Shown here one piece after another: positions 9,136 through 17,865 of a stretch of 64,000 bases of DNA. The stretch comes from Geodermatophilus pulveris (GTDB taxonomy: Bacteria; Actinomycetota; Actinomycetes; Mycobacteriales; Geodermatophilaceae). How positions within the stretch are numbered: the first letter of the stretch is position 1; each line of letters begins with the position of its first letter. The translations under genes and the position numbers were made by a program. The stretch is taken from positions 186,001 through 250,000 of the forward strand of contig NZ_FZOO01000005.1 in assembly GCF_900188375.1 (NCBI RefSeq), read 5' to 3'. A model generated the notes under the pieces. The model did not search any database. It had not been told where the DNA came from and saw only the letters and a list, made by a program, of their open reading frames with translations.

Positions 9136-9894
9136 TCAGAGGCCGACGGCCTCCGCGACGTCCGGGTGCTCGTCGCCGTCCACGGACTCCCCCTCGGCGG
9201 GCAGCGTGATCTCCCGCGGGCCGTGGTCCGACAGCGTCACGGTGACCTCGAGCCCCTCCCCCGGCAGCGGCGTGCGGTACTGCACCAGCAGGTCGGTGGA
9301 CCGGTCCACCGCGACCGACCAGCCGGACGCCGAGGCGTAGAGCCCGGTCAGCTCGCCGTCGATCGAGCGGTCGCCCTGCCAGGTGTAGCCGGCCTCCCGG
9401 AACGCCCCGGCCGGGTCGGCCTCCTCCGCGGACAGGTTGAGCACCACCCGGGTGAGCACGTCGACCAGCGGGGCCTCCTCCCCCAGCGTGACCGGCCGCC
9501 GCACGTAGGCGGCCTCGGGCAGCCGGGCGGCCTCCAGTGCCGCGGGCAGGCCCGGGACGTCGCCGAACCACAGCTCGTCGGCGGTGAAGAACAGCGTGCG
9601 GGTGTCGTCGGGCCGGCCGTCGCCGTGCGTGGTCACCGCCTGGGCCCGCCCGACGCCGCCGGCGAGGTCCACCTCCCCGGTGAGGGTGAGCACGGTGTCC
9701 TGGCCGTAGGGCGCGGTGACGACGACGTCCGCGCCGCCCCGCTCCCGGTTGTCGGCCAGCAGCCGGGCCAGCAGCCCGGCCTCCTCGTCGGTGACCGGCG
9801 CGCCCTCGACGCGCTCCTCCGCACCGCCGCACCCGGCCAGCAGGACGAGCACCGCCACGAGCGCCGGGAGCTGCGGACGACGGCGCGCGGGCAT
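9136..9894 (-). CDS. Lipoprotein, possibly LppX/LprAFG-like
   Basis: A 252-residue precursor with a basic start, a short hydrophobic segment and the lipobox LLAGC giving a lipidated Cys22, so the mature protein is anchored outside the membrane. The remainder is rich in beta-prone stretches, with a repeated pattern of strands that resembles the LppX/LprAFG fold (lipid or glycolipid carriers in mycobacteria). That family assignment is tentative. A TAGGCT hexamer lies 7 nt before the ATG, suggesting a leaderless mRNA. The gene is followed by the hairpin at 9091-9125. Confidence 0.7.
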   Translation of the reverse strand: MPARRRPQLPALVAVLVLLAGCGGAEERVEGAPVTDEEAGLLARLLADNRERGGADVVVTAPYGQDTVLTLTGEVDLAGGVGRAQAVTTHGDGRPDDTRTLFFTADELWFGDVPGLPAALEAARLPEAAYVRRPVTLGEEAPLVDVLTRVVLNLSAEEADPAGAFREAGYTWQGDRSIDGELTGLYASASGWSVAVDRSTDLLVQYRTPLPGEGLEVTVTLSDHGPREITLPAEGESVDGDEHPDVAEAVGL

Positions 9895-9901
9895 GCGGCC
9901 C

Positions 9902-9907
9902 AGCCTA
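9902..9907 (-). promoter_or_regulatory. -10 hexamer TAGGCT of the lipoprotein gene
   Basis: TAGGCT on the minus strand is 7 nt from the ATG at 9894. No Shine-Dalgarno is visible, so this fits a leaderless start. Confidence 0.5.
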
Positions 9908-9998
9908 TTCAGCGGTCCCTGCCCGGACCGCCGTCCCCGCGCCGAGCCGCCGGGCCCGCCCCCGGGGGAGGACGGGCCCGGCCGGCCGAGTCCCGGTG

Positions 9999-11078
9999 TC
10001 AGCGCTCGACGTCGCCCCGGATGAAGGCCTCGACGGCGTCTCGGGCCTCGCTGTCGTCGTACTGCACCGGCGGGCTCTTCATGAAGTAGGCCGACGCCGA
10101 GAGGATCGGGCCGCCGATCCCGCGGTCCTTCGCGATCTTCGCGGCGCGGACGGCGTCGATGATGATGCCGGCGGAGTTGGGGGAGTCCCAGACCTCGAGC
10201 TTGTACTCCAGGTTCAGCGGGACGTCGCCGAAGGCGCGGCCCTCCAGGCGCACGTAGGCCCACTTGCGGTCGCTGAGCCACGGCACGTGGTCCGACGGGC
10301 CGATGTGCACGTTGCCCGCGCCCATGTCCCGGTCCACCTGGCTGGTGACCGACTGGGTCTTGGAGATCTTCTTGGACTCCAGCCGCTCGCGCTCGAGCAT
10401 GTTCTTGAAGTCCATGTTGCCGCCGACGTTGAGCTGCATCGTGCGGTCCAGGTGCACGCCGCGGTCCTCGAACAGCTTGGCCAGCACGCGGTGGGTGATC
10501 GTGGCGCCCACCTGGCTCTTGATGTCGTCGCCGACGATCGGCACGCCCGCCGCGGTGAACCTCTCCGCCCACTCCGGGGTGCCGGCGATGAACACCGGCA
10601 GCGCGTTGACGAACGCCACGCCGGCGTCCAGCGCGCACTGCGCGTAGAACTCCGCGGCCTGCTGGGAGCCGACCGGCAGGTAGCAGACCAGCACGTCGGC
10701 GCCCGACTCGCGCAGCGCGGCGACGACGTCCACCGGCTCCTCGTCGGACTCCTCGATCGTCTCCCGGTAGTACCGGCCCAGGCCGTCGAGGGTGGTGCCG
10801 CGCTGCACGGTCACGCCCAGCGGGGGGACGTCGCAGATCGTGATGGTGTTGTTCTCGCTGGCCACGATGGCCTCGGACAGGTCGCGGCCGACCTTCTTGG
10901 CGTCGACGTCGAACGCCGCGACGAACTCCACGTCGGAGACGTGGTACGCGCCGAAGCGGACGTGCATCAGGCCGGGCACCGACGTCGTCTCGTCGGCGTC
11001 GCGGTAGTGGTGGACTCCCTGCACCAGCGAGGCGGCGCAGTTGCCGACTCCGACGATGGCGACCTTGACGGATCCCAT
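9999..11078 (-). CDS. ino1: Inositol-3-phosphate synthase
   Basis: A 359-residue myo-inositol-1(3)-phosphate synthase. It converts glucose-6-phosphate to inositol phosphate with bound NAD+, feeding phosphatidylinositol and mycothiol synthesis in actinobacteria. The N-terminal Rossmann motif [13 protein letters not shown] and the conserved [27 protein letters not shown] and [16 protein letters not shown] segments are present. Length matches the ~360-residue actinobacterial form. A good Shine-Dalgarno (AAGGAGA) precedes the ATG. The PadR regulator lies 99 bp upstream on the same strand, the arrangement seen at Rv0046c-Rv0047c. Confidence 0.96.
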   Translation of the reverse strand: MGSVKVAIVGVGNCAASLVQGVHHYRDADETTSVPGLMHVRFGAYHVSDVEFVAAFDVDAKKVGRDLSEAIVASENNTITICDVPPLGVTVQRGTTLDGLGRYYRETIEESDEEPVDVVAALRESGADVLVCYLPVGSQQAAEFYAQCALDAGVAFVNALPVFIAGTPEWAERFTAAGVPIVGDDIKSQVGATITHRVLAKLFEDRGVHLDRTMQLNVGGNMDFKNMLERERLESKKISKTQSVTSQVDRDMGAGNVHIGPSDHVPWLSDRKWAYVRLEGRAFGDVPLNLEYKLEVWDSPNSAGIIIDAVRAAKIAKDRGIGGPILSASAYFMKSPPVQYDDSEARDAVEAFIRGDVER

Positions 11079-11177
11079 GGAGATCTCCTTCTGACCGTGT
11101 GCGGTCGGTGGACACGGACCGTGGACGGTCCTGCTCGGGGTGGCGGGCGGGGCTGGCCCACCGGGTCATCGGGCCGG

Positions 11178-11789
11178 TCAGGGACGCGGTGGCGCCGGCG
11201 GGTCGCCGGTGTCGGCGCCGCCGTCCCGGGGCGGCTGGCCGTCGGTCAGCTCCCGGTCGATCAGCTCGGCGAGCCACCGGACCTCGCGGTCGACGGAGTC
11301 CAGGCCGTGGCGCTGCAGCTCCAGGGTGTAGCGGTCCAGCCGCTCCCGGGTCCGGCTCAGCGAGGCCCGCAGGCCCTCGCGCTGCCGCTCGACGGTGCGC
11401 CGGCGGCCCTCCAGGATGCGCAGTCGCACGTCCGCGGCGGTGTGCCGGAAGAAGGCCAGCCGCACGCCGAACAGCCCGCCGTCGTCGTAGGCCTCCGGGC
11501 CGGACTGGCCGACCAGCTCGTGGAAGCGCTCCTTGCCCTCGGCGGTGATCGTGTAGACCACCTTGCCCCGCCGGCCGGTCAGCGGAGGGGCGTCGGCCGG
11601 CAGCGGGGCGCGCGGGTCGGGCTCGTCGGTGGTGACGTACCCGGCGGCGTGCAGCCGCTTGAGCGCGGGGTACAGCGACCCGTAGGAGATGCTGCGCAGC
11701 CCGCCGAGCACCTGGGCGAGCTGCTTGCGCAGCTCGTAGCCGTGCATCGGCGCCTGGTGCAGCAGGCCCAGGATGGCGAACTCGAGCAC
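11178..11789 (-). CDS. PadR family transcriptional regulator
   Basis: A 203-residue PadR regulator. The N-terminal winged helix is typical (LEFAILGLLHQAPMHGYELR, then GSLYPALKRL and GKVVYTITAEGKERF). The C-terminal half is a helical PadR C-domain rich in Arg/Glu for dimerisation. GTG 11789 is supported by GGGAGGAGG about 6 nt upstream. A perfect 21-bp palindrome lies 30 bp upstream of the start, so autorepression is likely. Control of the downstream ino1 is plausible from position. Confidence 0.92.
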   Translation of the reverse strand: MLEFAILGLLHQAPMHGYELRKQLAQVLGGLRSISYGSLYPALKRLHAAGYVTTDEPDPRAPLPADAPPLTGRRGKVVYTITAEGKERFHELVGQSGPEAYDDGGLFGVRLAFFRHTAADVRLRILEGRRRTVERQREGLRASLSRTRERLDRYTLELQRHGLDSVDREVRWLAELIDRELTDGQPPRDGGADTGDPPAPPRP

Positions 11790-11818
11790 GTCGCCCTCCT
11801 CCCGCTGTCCTGCGGACC

Positions 11819-11839
11819 GATGTATCGGGACGATACATC
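11819..11839. promoter_or_regulatory. Palindromic operator for the PadR regulator
   Basis: GATGTATCG (11819-11827) and its exact complement CGATACATC (11831-11839) flank a GGA spacer. The ATGTATC...GATACAT core fits the ATGT/ACAT half-sites known for PadR proteins. It stands out as AT-rich in very GC-rich DNA and covers the expected padR promoter. Confidence 0.75.
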
Positions 11840-11897
11840 AAGGACCCCGGTGCCCCCACCGCTCGCAGGCTCGCGGCGGGACCCTGCACCGGGCCGG
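11840..11897. repeat. Interspersed nested-hairpin element, copy A
   Basis: It opens with AAGGACCCC. The outer stem is CCCGGTGC (11846-11853) / GCACCGGG (11886-11893). The inner stem is CCGC (11859-11862) / GCGG (11873-11876), closing the loop TCGCAGGCTC. The loop and flanks match the element after ssb (18356), while the stem sequences differ. It lies between padR and the DUF5318 gene. Confidence 0.6.
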
Positions 11898-11957
11898 AGG
11901 ACCGGCCCGGGAGGTCGCCCGGGCCGTTGGAGGGCTTCCGCCGTCACCTGCGTTGCG

Positions 11958-11963
11958 TACATT
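11958..11963 (+). promoter_or_regulatory. -10 hexamer TACATT of the DUF5318 gene
   Basis: TACATT is 6 nt before the GTG at 11970, the spacing of a leaderless transcript. No Shine-Dalgarno is present. Confidence 0.55.
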
Positions 11964-11969
11964 GACGCC

Positions 11970-12383
11970 GTGCCCGGACGTCGATCCGTCGTGGACTACG
12001 CGCTGCAGCGGCGCGCCGTCCTCGCCGACGTGTACGCCGGCCGCACGGGGCTCTCGGAGGTCTGCGACGCCAGTCCGTACCTCACCCGGGCGGCCAGGTA
12101 CCACGGTGAGGCCACGGACCTCACCTGCCCGGTGTGCCGCAGAGAGCGGCTCACGCTGGTCCACTACGTCTACGGGGACCGGCTCGGTCCCACGGCCGGC
12201 CAGGCGAAGACGCCTGCCGAGCTGGCCCGGATGGACCGGGCCCAGGAGGAGTTCTCCGTCTACTCCGTCCAGGTGTGCCGCGGCTGCGGGTGGAACCACC
12301 TGGACTGCTCCTACCTCCTGGGCGCCGAGCCCGACCCGGAGCGCCAGCCGCGCCGGTCGCGGCGGCGGGTGGCCACCGAGTAG
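11970..12383 (+). CDS. DUF5318 family zinc-ribbon protein
   Basis: A 137-residue conserved actinobacterial protein resembling Rv0049. It has an N-terminal VVDYALQRRAVLADVYAGRTGLSEVCDASPYL-type block and two CxxC pairs (C53/C56 and C103/C106) likely to form a zinc ribbon. The C-terminus is short and Arg-rich. Function is unknown. The conserved place immediately before ponA hints at an envelope or cell-cycle link. GTG 11970 is selected because of the -10 hexamer 6 nt upstream. Confidence 0.85.
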   Translation: MPGRRSVVDYALQRRAVLADVYAGRTGLSEVCDASPYLTRAARYHGEATDLTCPVCRRERLTLVHYVYGDRLGPTAGQAKTPAELARMDRAQEEFSVYSVQVCRGCGWNHLDCSYLLGAEPDPERQPRRSRRRVATE

Positions 12384-12582
12384 CCGGCACCGGGCCGCCA
12401 CCCGGCGTGACGTCATCCGCGTCACACGGGGAACACGGAGTGCCCCGCGTGGTCGTTGGGACTGCCGGGCGCCCCTGCGCAGCGGGTCTCCCCCGCCCGT
12501 ACAGCTGAAGACGCCACCCTGGGCGCCGGACGTGTGCCGTCCCGCGCGCCCACCGGAACCGCGAACCAGAGAGGGGCCCCGC

Positions 12583-14997
12583 GTGCCTCCCCACGACGAG
12601 ACCTCACCGGTCGGGCCACGCAGCGGCTCGGTCCGCCGTCCGCCGTCCGGTCGCACCGCCGGTGCCTCGGGCGGGGGCGGCCGCCCCCCGGTGGGCAGGG
12701 GCCGGCCACCGGCCGGCCGCGGGGGGCGGGCGACGGCGACCCGCGGCGGCCCGCCCTCCCGCGGCACCGGCGGGCCGGCGCGGTTGCGCACGCAGCGCCG
12801 CAGGCGCCGGCTCAAGGTCCTCCTCGGGCTGGTCGCCGGCGCCTTCCTGCTGCTCGGCGTCTTCGTCGGCGTCGTCTACGCCACCACCGAGGTGCCCGAC
12901 CCGGACTCGGTGCAGAACGCGCAGACGACCGTCGTCCACTACTCCGACGGCACCACCGAGATGGCCCGCCTCGGCGCGGAGAACCGCACCAACGTGCCGA
13001 TCGGCGAGGTCTCCCCGCAGGCCCGCAACGCCGTCCTGGCCGCGGAGAACCGCAGCTTCTACACCGACCCGGGCATCTCGGCGACCGGCATCCTGCGCGC
13101 GGCGTGGAACAACCTGACCGGCGGCTCGACGCAGGGCGGCTCGACAATCACCCAGCAGTACGTCGGTCTGTCGTTCCTGGACAACGACGCCACCTACCAG
13201 GGCAAGTTCCAGGAGCTCTTCCTCGCCGTGAAGCTGGACAACACGGCCACCAAGGACGAGATCCTGGAGAGCTACCTCAACGCCATCTACTTCGGCCGCG
13301 GCGCCTACGGCATCGAGGCGGCCGCGACCACCTACTTCGGCGTCCCGGCCAGCCAGCTCACCGCCCAGCAGGGCGCCGTGCTGGCCGTCCTGGTCCGCAA
13401 CCCGACCGTGTACGACCCCGAGAACAACCCCGAGGGCGCGCAGGACCGCTGGGGCCTCGTGCTCGACGGGATGGTCGAGGAGGGCTGGCTGACCCAGCAG
13501 GAGCGCGACGCCTCGGTGTACCCGCCGGTCCTGCCGCGCACCGGCACCAACCTGGGCATCCCCAGCGGCCCGGAGGGCCTGGTCGTGCAGCGCGCCATCG
13601 CCGAGCTGGAGGCCAAGGGCTACGACGAGCAGCAGCTGCGCGCCGGTGGCCTGCGGATCACCACCACGGTCGACAAGCGCTACCAGGACGCCGCCATCTC
13701 CTCGGTCGCCGAGGTCATGGAGGGCCAGCCGGACCCGCTGCGCGAGGCCCTGGTGGCCATCGACCCGCGGACCGGGGCGGTGCGCGCCTACTACGGCGGG
13801 CCGACCGGCTCCGGCGACGGCGCCGTCGACTACGCCCAGGCGCTGCGCCAGCCCGGCTCGTCGGTCAAGCCCTACGTGCTGGCCACCGCGCTGGAGGACG
13901 GCATCGGCGTCACCGCCCGGCGCGACGGCTCCTCGCCGAAGACCTTCCCCGACCGCCCGCAGCCGGTCACCAACTCCGGGGGCGCCTCCTGCGGTGCCTG
14001 CACGCTGATGGAGGCGATGACCCGCTCGCTGAACACCACCTACTACGGGCTGGCCTACGAGGTCGGCGCCGACCGGGTGCGGCAGAACGTCCTGGAGGCG
14101 ACCGGCCTGCCGGAGACCTGGCCGGCCGACCCGTCGTTCGGCTCGCTGGCCGGCAAGAACACCCTCGCCGACCCGGAGACCGGGGGGACCGGCGCCTCGA
14201 TCGGCATCGGCCAGTACGAGATGCGCCCGATCGACCAGGCGCACGGCTTCGCCACGCTGGCCAACGAGGGCGTCGAGCACGAGCCGTTCTTCGTCTCCCG
14301 GGTGACCGACACCCAGGGCGCGGTGCTGCTGGACTACGACGGCGACGCCGGCGACCGGGTTCTCGAGGCCGACGTCGTCAACGACACCACCTACGCGATG
14401 ACCGACGTCGCCGCGTACTCGCGCCGCTCGCTGGACGGCGGCCGTGAGGTGGCCAGCAAGACCGGCACCCAGGGCCGCGGCGCGGACAACTCCGACGCCT
14501 GGATGGTGGGCTTCACCCCGTCGCTCTCCACGGCCGTGTGGATGGGCAACGACTCCCCCGCCGACCCCATCGAGGACGCCAGCGGCCGGATCGTCTACGG
14601 CTCGGGCCTGCCCGGTGCCATCTGGCAGACCTTCATGGACACCGTGCTGGCGGACACCCCGGAGGAGGACCTCCCCGACCGGGCGCTGATCCGCGGCGAC
14701 ACCGGCGAGGGCGTCCCGGAGCCGGCCCCGCGGACCCGGGCGCCCGACCCGGTGACCGCGCAGCCGACCCGGCCGTCGGCGCCGTCGACGCAGTCGTCGG
14801 CCCCGCGGACGCAGTCCTCGGCCCCCCGCACCCAGTCCTCGGCGCCGCAGACCCAGTCGTCGGCCCCGCCGTCGGCCCCCGCCGGGCGGTCGACGGCCGC
14901 CGAGGCCCCGGACGTCGCCGGCGGCCGGCCCGCCGACCCGGCCACCGGCACCGAAGGTGCCGCCGACCCCTCCGAGGGGCAGTCGCCGACCCGGTGA
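12583..14997 (+). CDS. ponA: Class A penicillin-binding protein (PonA1-like)
   Basis: An 804-residue bifunctional peptidoglycan synthase. A Gly/Arg/Pro-rich cytosolic tail precedes a membrane helix at ~79-101. The GT51 glycosyltransferase domain includes E155 in ENRSFY and GGSTITQQY. The transpeptidase domain has S426-x-x-K429, S482-L-N484 and K626-T-G628. The C-terminus is a low-complexity Pro/Ser/Thr tail with a repeated TQSSAP unit. The GTG at 12583 follows GAGAGGGG. DUF2029 starts 27 bp downstream, with a strong hairpin at that junction. Role: polymerisation and cross-linking of lipid II-derived glycan strands outside the membrane. Confidence 0.93.
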   Translation: MPPHDETSPVGPRSGSVRRPPSGRTAGASGGGGRPPVGRGRPPAGRGGRATATRGGPPSRGTGGPARLRTQRRRRRLKVLLGLVAGAFLLLGVFVGVVYATTEVPDPDSVQNAQTTVVHYSDGTTEMARLGAENRTNVPIGEVSPQARNAVLAAENRSFYTDPGISATGILRAAWNNLTGGSTQGGSTITQQYVGLSFLDNDATYQGKFQELFLAVKLDNTATKDEILESYLNAIYFGRGAYGIEAAATTYFGVPASQLTAQQGAVLAVLVRNPTVYDPENNPEGAQDRWGLVLDGMVEEGWLTQQERDASVYPPVLPRTGTNLGIPSGPEGLVVQRAIAELEAKGYDEQQLRAGGLRITTTVDKRYQDAAISSVAEVMEGQPDPLREALVAIDPRTGAVRAYYGGPTGSGDGAVDYAQALRQPGSSVKPYVLATALEDGIGVTARRDGSSPKTFPDRPQPVTNSGGASCGACTLMEAMTRSLNTTYYGLAYEVGADRVRQNVLEATGLPETWPADPSFGSLAGKNTLADPETGGTGASIGIGQYEMRPIDQAHGFATLANEGVEHEPFFVSRVTDTQGAVLLDYDGDAGDRVLEADVVNDTTYAMTDVAAYSRRSLDGGREVASKTGTQGRGADNSDAWMVGFTPSLSTAVWMGNDSPADPIEDASGRIVYGSGLPGAIWQTFMDTVLADTPEEDLPDRALIRGDTGEGVPEPAPRTRAPDPVTAQPTRPSAPSTQSSAPRTQSSAPRTQSSAPQTQSSAPPSAPAGRSTAAEAPDVAGGRPADPATGTEGAADPSEGQSPTR

Positions 14998-15024
14998 CCC
15001 CCTCCCGGCGGGGAGACTGATGGC

Positions 15025-16545
15025 ATGAGCACGCAGCCGACGGGCCCGTCCGCACCAGCGGACGGGCCCGTCGTCTCGCACCGGCCCGACCGCGTCGTCC
15101 CCAGTTGGACCGACCCGGTCGTGGCGCAGGCCAGCGAGGCGGTGGGCGGCCCGTGGGGCCGGCACGCCGTCGCCGGGCGCGCGTCGTTCTGGACGCCGCT
15201 GCGGGTGTGCCTGCTGTTCACCACCGCCGTCCTGGCGCTGGCCTGGCTCAAGCAGGCCCCGTGCTCCGACGGGGACTGGACCGGGTCGTTGCAGTACACC
15301 CACCTCTGCTACTCCGACCCGGTGCCGCTGTTCGGCGTCTACGGGCAGGGCGAGGGGGCGCTGCCCTACTGGGACGCCCGGGTGGAGTACCCGGTGCTGA
15401 CCGGTGCGGTGATGGCGCTCGCCGCCCTGCTGTCGGGCTGGTACGACGGGCTGGCGGCCGCCGCCGGGGTGCTGCCGGCCGTGCCGCCGGTGCAGAGCTA
15501 CACGGTGGTGACCGCGCTGCTGATGACGCTGTGCGCGCTGGTCGTCACCCGCGCCGTCCTGCCGCTGACCGGCCGCCGGCCGTGGGACACCGCGATGGTG
15601 GCCCTGTCACCGGTCCTGCTGGTCTACGCGTTCAACAACTGGGACCTGCTGGCCGTCGCGCTGGCCACGCTCGGGATGTGGGCCTGGGCCCGGCAGCGGC
15701 CGGTGCTCGCCGGGGTGCTGCTCGGGCTGGGCGTGGCCGCCAAGCTCTACCCGGTGCTCGTGCTCGGCGCGCTGTTCGTGCTGTGCCTGCGGGCCGGGCG
15801 ACTGGGCGCCTGGGTACGCGCGGCGCTGGCGGCGGCCGGTGCGTGGCTGGCGGTCAACGTGCCCGTGGCCCTGGCCGCGCCGGAGAACTGGGGCTGGTTC
15901 TTCGCCTTCAGCCGCCAGCGGCCGGCCAACCCGGAGTCCGTCTGGAACGTGCTGCTGACCGCCACCGGCGAGCGGGTGCTGGACGGGCCGCTGGCCGAGG
16001 GGGAGACGCCGGCGGTGCTCAACGCGGTCGTGGCCGTCCTGCTGCTCGCGTTGGCCGCCTGGGTGGCCTGGCTGGTGCTGTCCGCCCCGGTGCGGCCCCG
16101 GGTGGCCCAGGTGGCCTTCCTGCTGGTGGCCGGCTTCCTGCTGCTCAACAAGGTCTACAGCCCGCAGTACGCGCTCTGGCTGCTGCCGCTGGCCGTCCTG
16201 GCCCGCCCGCGGTGGCGCTCGCTGCTGGTCTGGCAGGCCACCGAGGCGCTGGTGTGGGTCATGACGATGCTCTACTACCTGGGCACCGCCAACCGCGGCG
16301 TCGAGGTGCAGTGGTTCTTCGCCGCCGTGCTGCTGCGCGACGTGGTCCTCGTGGCGCTGGTGGTGGCCGTCGCCCGCGAGGTGCGGCGCCCGGACGACGA
16401 CGTCGTCCGCACCAGCTGGCCCGGCGTCGACGACCCCGCCGGGGGCGTCCTGGACGGCGCCCGCGACCGGGTGACCCTCGACGGCGGGCGGCTGCGCGCC
16501 CGCCCGGCACCCGCGGCCACGACTGCGGTGCGCCCGCTGCCCTGA
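15025..16545 (+). CDS. DUF2029 / GT87-type membrane glycosyltransferase
   Basis: A 506-residue polytopic protein with ~10 hydrophobic segments of the GT-C DUF2029 family, like Rv0051, which uses polyprenyl-phosphate sugars on the outer face of the membrane. Family-typical pieces are [46 protein letters not shown] and [14 protein letters not shown]. The acceptor is not determinable; a mannosyl- or arabinosyltransferase role is inference from relatives. The ATG at 15025 has GGGGAGA upstream, but a 15-bp perfect hairpin occupies codons 5-16. The true start could be further downstream. Confidence 0.85.
   Translation: MSTQPTGPSAPADGPVVSHRPDRVVPSWTDPVVAQASEAVGGPWGRHAVAGRASFWTPLRVCLLFTTAVLALAWLKQAPCSDGDWTGSLQYTHLCYSDPVPLFGVYGQGEGALPYWDARVEYPVLTGAVMALAALLSGWYDGLAAAAGVLPAVPPVQSYTVVTALLMTLCALVVTRAVLPLTGRRPWDTAMVALSPVLLVYAFNNWDLLAVALATLGMWAWARQRPVLAGVLLGLGVAAKLYPVLVLGALFVLCLRAGRLGAWVRAALAAAGAWLAVNVPVALAAPENWGWFFAFSRQRPANPESVWNVLLTATGERVLDGPLAEGETPAVLNAVVAVLLLALAAWVAWLVLSAPVRPRVAQVAFLLVAGFLLLNKVYSPQYALWLLPLAVLARPRWRSLLVWQATEALVWVMTMLYYLGTANRGVEVQWFFAAVLLRDVVLVALVVAVAREVRRPDDDVVRTSWPGVDDPAGGVLDGARDRVTLDGGRLRARPAPAATTAVRPLP
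15039..15072. terminator. Strong hairpin at the ponA/DUF2029 junction
   Basis: GACGGGCCCGTCCGC (15039-15053) and GCGGACGGGCCCGTC (15058-15072) are perfectly complementary around a 4-nt ACCA loop. It lies 42 bp after the ponA stop and within the first codons of the DUF2029 frame, so it is either a ponA terminator/attenuator or a translation-limiting structure. Confidence 0.6.
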
Positions 16546-16558
16546 GCGCCCGGCTCCC

Positions 16559-16576
16559 GCGTTCCACGTGGAACGC
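16559..16576. other. parS: parS centromere site
   Basis: GCGTTCCACGTGGAACGC is an 18-bp perfect palindrome whose core GTTCCACGTGGAAC is the G/C-rich form of the ParB-binding parS consensus. It lies in the 40-bp gap between two convergent genes. Further perfect cores occur at 37313 and 60439. Confidence 0.85.
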
Positions 16577-16585
16577 GACCGACCG

Positions 16586-17398
16586 TCACCCGAGGGCTCG
16601 GCGCACCATCTCGATCTCCCCCGCGTGGCCAGCCGCGTCGCCGGGGGTCTCCAGCACGACCGGGCAGTCCGCGGCCCGGGCCACCTCGAGCAGCAGCTCG
16701 GCCGGGATCTCACCATCGGCCAGCGGGGCGTGCCGGTCGCGGCTGGAGCCCTGCGGGTCCCGGCTGTTGTTCAGGTGCAGCAGGTCGACACGGCCGGTGA
16801 CCGACCGGACGTCGTCCACCGCGGTGGCGAGGTCCCAGCCGGCGGCCCAGGCGTGGCAGGTGTCGAGGACGAAGCCGGCGCCGAACCCGCCGACGGCGTC
16901 CCACAGCCGGGCGAGGGCGTCCAGGTCGCGGGCCATGGCGTTGCCGCCGCCGGCGGTGTTCTCGATGAGCAGCGGCAGGGGGAAGCCGCCGTCGTCGGCC
17001 TGCCGGGCGAAGGTCTTGCGCCAGTTGTCGACACCGGCGGCCGGGTCGTCGGTGCCCAGCACGTGACCGCCGTGCACCACCATGCCGCGGGCGCCGACGG
17101 CCGCGGCCACCTGCGCGTGCTGGACGAGCGTCTTGCGGCTGGGGATGCGGATGCGGTTGTTCGTCGAGGCCACGTTGAGCACGTACGGCGCGTGCACGAA
17201 GACGGCCGTGTCGCCGGCGAGCAGCGCGAGCTCCTCGGCCGACAGGCGCGGCGCCTTCCACCCCTGCGGGTCGCCCAGGAAGAACTGCACGCCGTCGGCG
17301 TCCATCTCCGCGGCACGGGCCAGCGGGCCGCCGCCGTCCATCCCGCCGTCCTGGGTCAGGCCGGGGCCGACGTGCACGCCGATCGGGTGAGCTGCCAC
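16586..17398 (-). CDS. Endonuclease IV-like AP endonuclease (TIM barrel)
   Basis: A 270-residue protein of the AP endonuclease family 2 / xylose isomerase-like TIM barrel. Motifs fit deoxyribonuclease [37 protein letters not shown], a [19 protein letters not shown] block and the terminal ETPG. These supply the His/Asp/Glu residues for three zinc ions. Expected role: cutting the backbone 5' of abasic sites in base-excision repair. A sugar-phosphate isomerase role is the alternative. GTG 17398 has TACGCT 7 nt upstream, so the mRNA may be leaderless. Confidence 0.85.
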   Translation of the reverse strand: MAAHPIGVHVGPGLTQDGGMDGGGPLARAAEMDADGVQFFLGDPQGWKAPRLSAEELALLAGDTAVFVHAPYVLNVASTNNRIRIPSRKTLVQHAQVAAAVGARGMVVHGGHVLGTDDPAAGVDNWRKTFARQADDGGFPLPLLIENTAGGGNAMARDLDALARLWDAVGGFGAGFVLDTCHAWAAGWDLATAVDDVRSVTGRVDLLHLNNSRDPQGSSRDRHAPLADGEIPAELLLEVARAADCPVVLETPGDAAGHAGEIEMVRRALG

Positions 17399-17405
17399 GC
17401 GACCG

Positions 17406-17411
17406 AGCGTA
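17406..17411 (-). promoter_or_regulatory. -10 hexamer TACGCT of the endonuclease gene
   Basis: TACGCT on the minus strand sits 7 nt from the GTG at 17398, consistent with a leaderless mRNA. Confidence 0.5.
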
Positions 17412-17456
17412 GGAGGCCCCCCGACCGGACGGTCCGGGCGGCCCGGCCGGCGCTGG

Positions 17457-17462
17457 TAGGCT
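17457..17462 (+). promoter_or_regulatory. Candidate -10 box of the rpsF operon
   Basis: TAGGCT lies about 113 nt before the rpsF GTG. A transcript starting just after it would carry a structured leader that includes the 17521-17564 hairpin. No convincing -35 is seen. Confidence 0.4.
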
Positions 17463-17520
17463 CGCCGGAGCGCGTTCCCCCGGTGTCGTCACCGGGCGGG
17501 GCGCGCGACGCGTGTACGAC

Positions 17521-17564
17521 CCTCCTGCTGCAGAACGACTGCAGCCGCCTGAGACCAGAGGAGG
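17521..17564 (+). promoter_or_regulatory. Structured rpsF leader sequestering the ribosome-binding site
   Basis: CCTCCT (17521-17526) is complementary to the rpsF Shine-Dalgarno AGGAGG (17559-17564). Between them is a perfect hairpin, GCTGCAG (17527-17533) / CTGCAGC (17539-17545), followed by a CCG-containing segment. The layout resembles the known S6:S18 autoregulatory leader, where a CCG trinucleotide beside a hairpin is bound by the ribosomal protein pair. Assignment to that class is inference; the complementarity is seen directly. Confidence 0.5.
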
Positions 17565-17575
17565 TGGGGTTCTCC

Positions 17576-17863
17576 GTGCGTCGCTACGAACTGATGGTCA
17601 TCCTCGACCCCGACCTGGAGGAGCGCACGATCGCTCCCTCCCTCGACCGGTTCCTCACCGTCGTCACCAACTCCGGTGGCTCCGTGAAGACCGAGATCTG
17701 GGGCCGCCGCCGGCTGGCCTACGAGATCAAGAAGCAGGTCGAGGGCATCTACGCCATCGTCGACATCCAGGCCACGCCCGCCGCGGTGGCCGAGCTCGAC
17801 CGGCAGCTGAACCTCAACGAGTCGGTCCTGCGCACCAAGCTGATGCGGCCCGAGGTCCACTGA
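17576..17863 (+). CDS. rpsF: 30S ribosomal protein S6
   Basis: A 95-residue S6 protein ([15 protein letters not shown] start, [19 protein letters not shown] core, LRTKLMRPE end), the partner of S18 on the 30S platform. It is first in the operon rpsF-ssb-rpsR-rplI. GTG 17576 gives the normal N-terminus. An in-frame GTG at 17564 overlaps the Shine-Dalgarno and is unlikely. The spacing from AGGAGG to the start is about 11 nt, longer than usual. Confidence 0.96.
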   Translation: MRRYELMVILDPDLEERTIAPSLDRFLTVVTNSGGSVKTEIWGRRRLAYEIKKQVEGIYAIVDIQATPAAVAELDRQLNLNESVLRTKLMRPEVH

Positions 17864-17865
17864 CC

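Noticed and set aside
12408-12415. TGACGTCA palindrome before ponA
   Set aside because: An 8-bp palindrome is expected by chance at this length, and no second copy or matching regulator was found.
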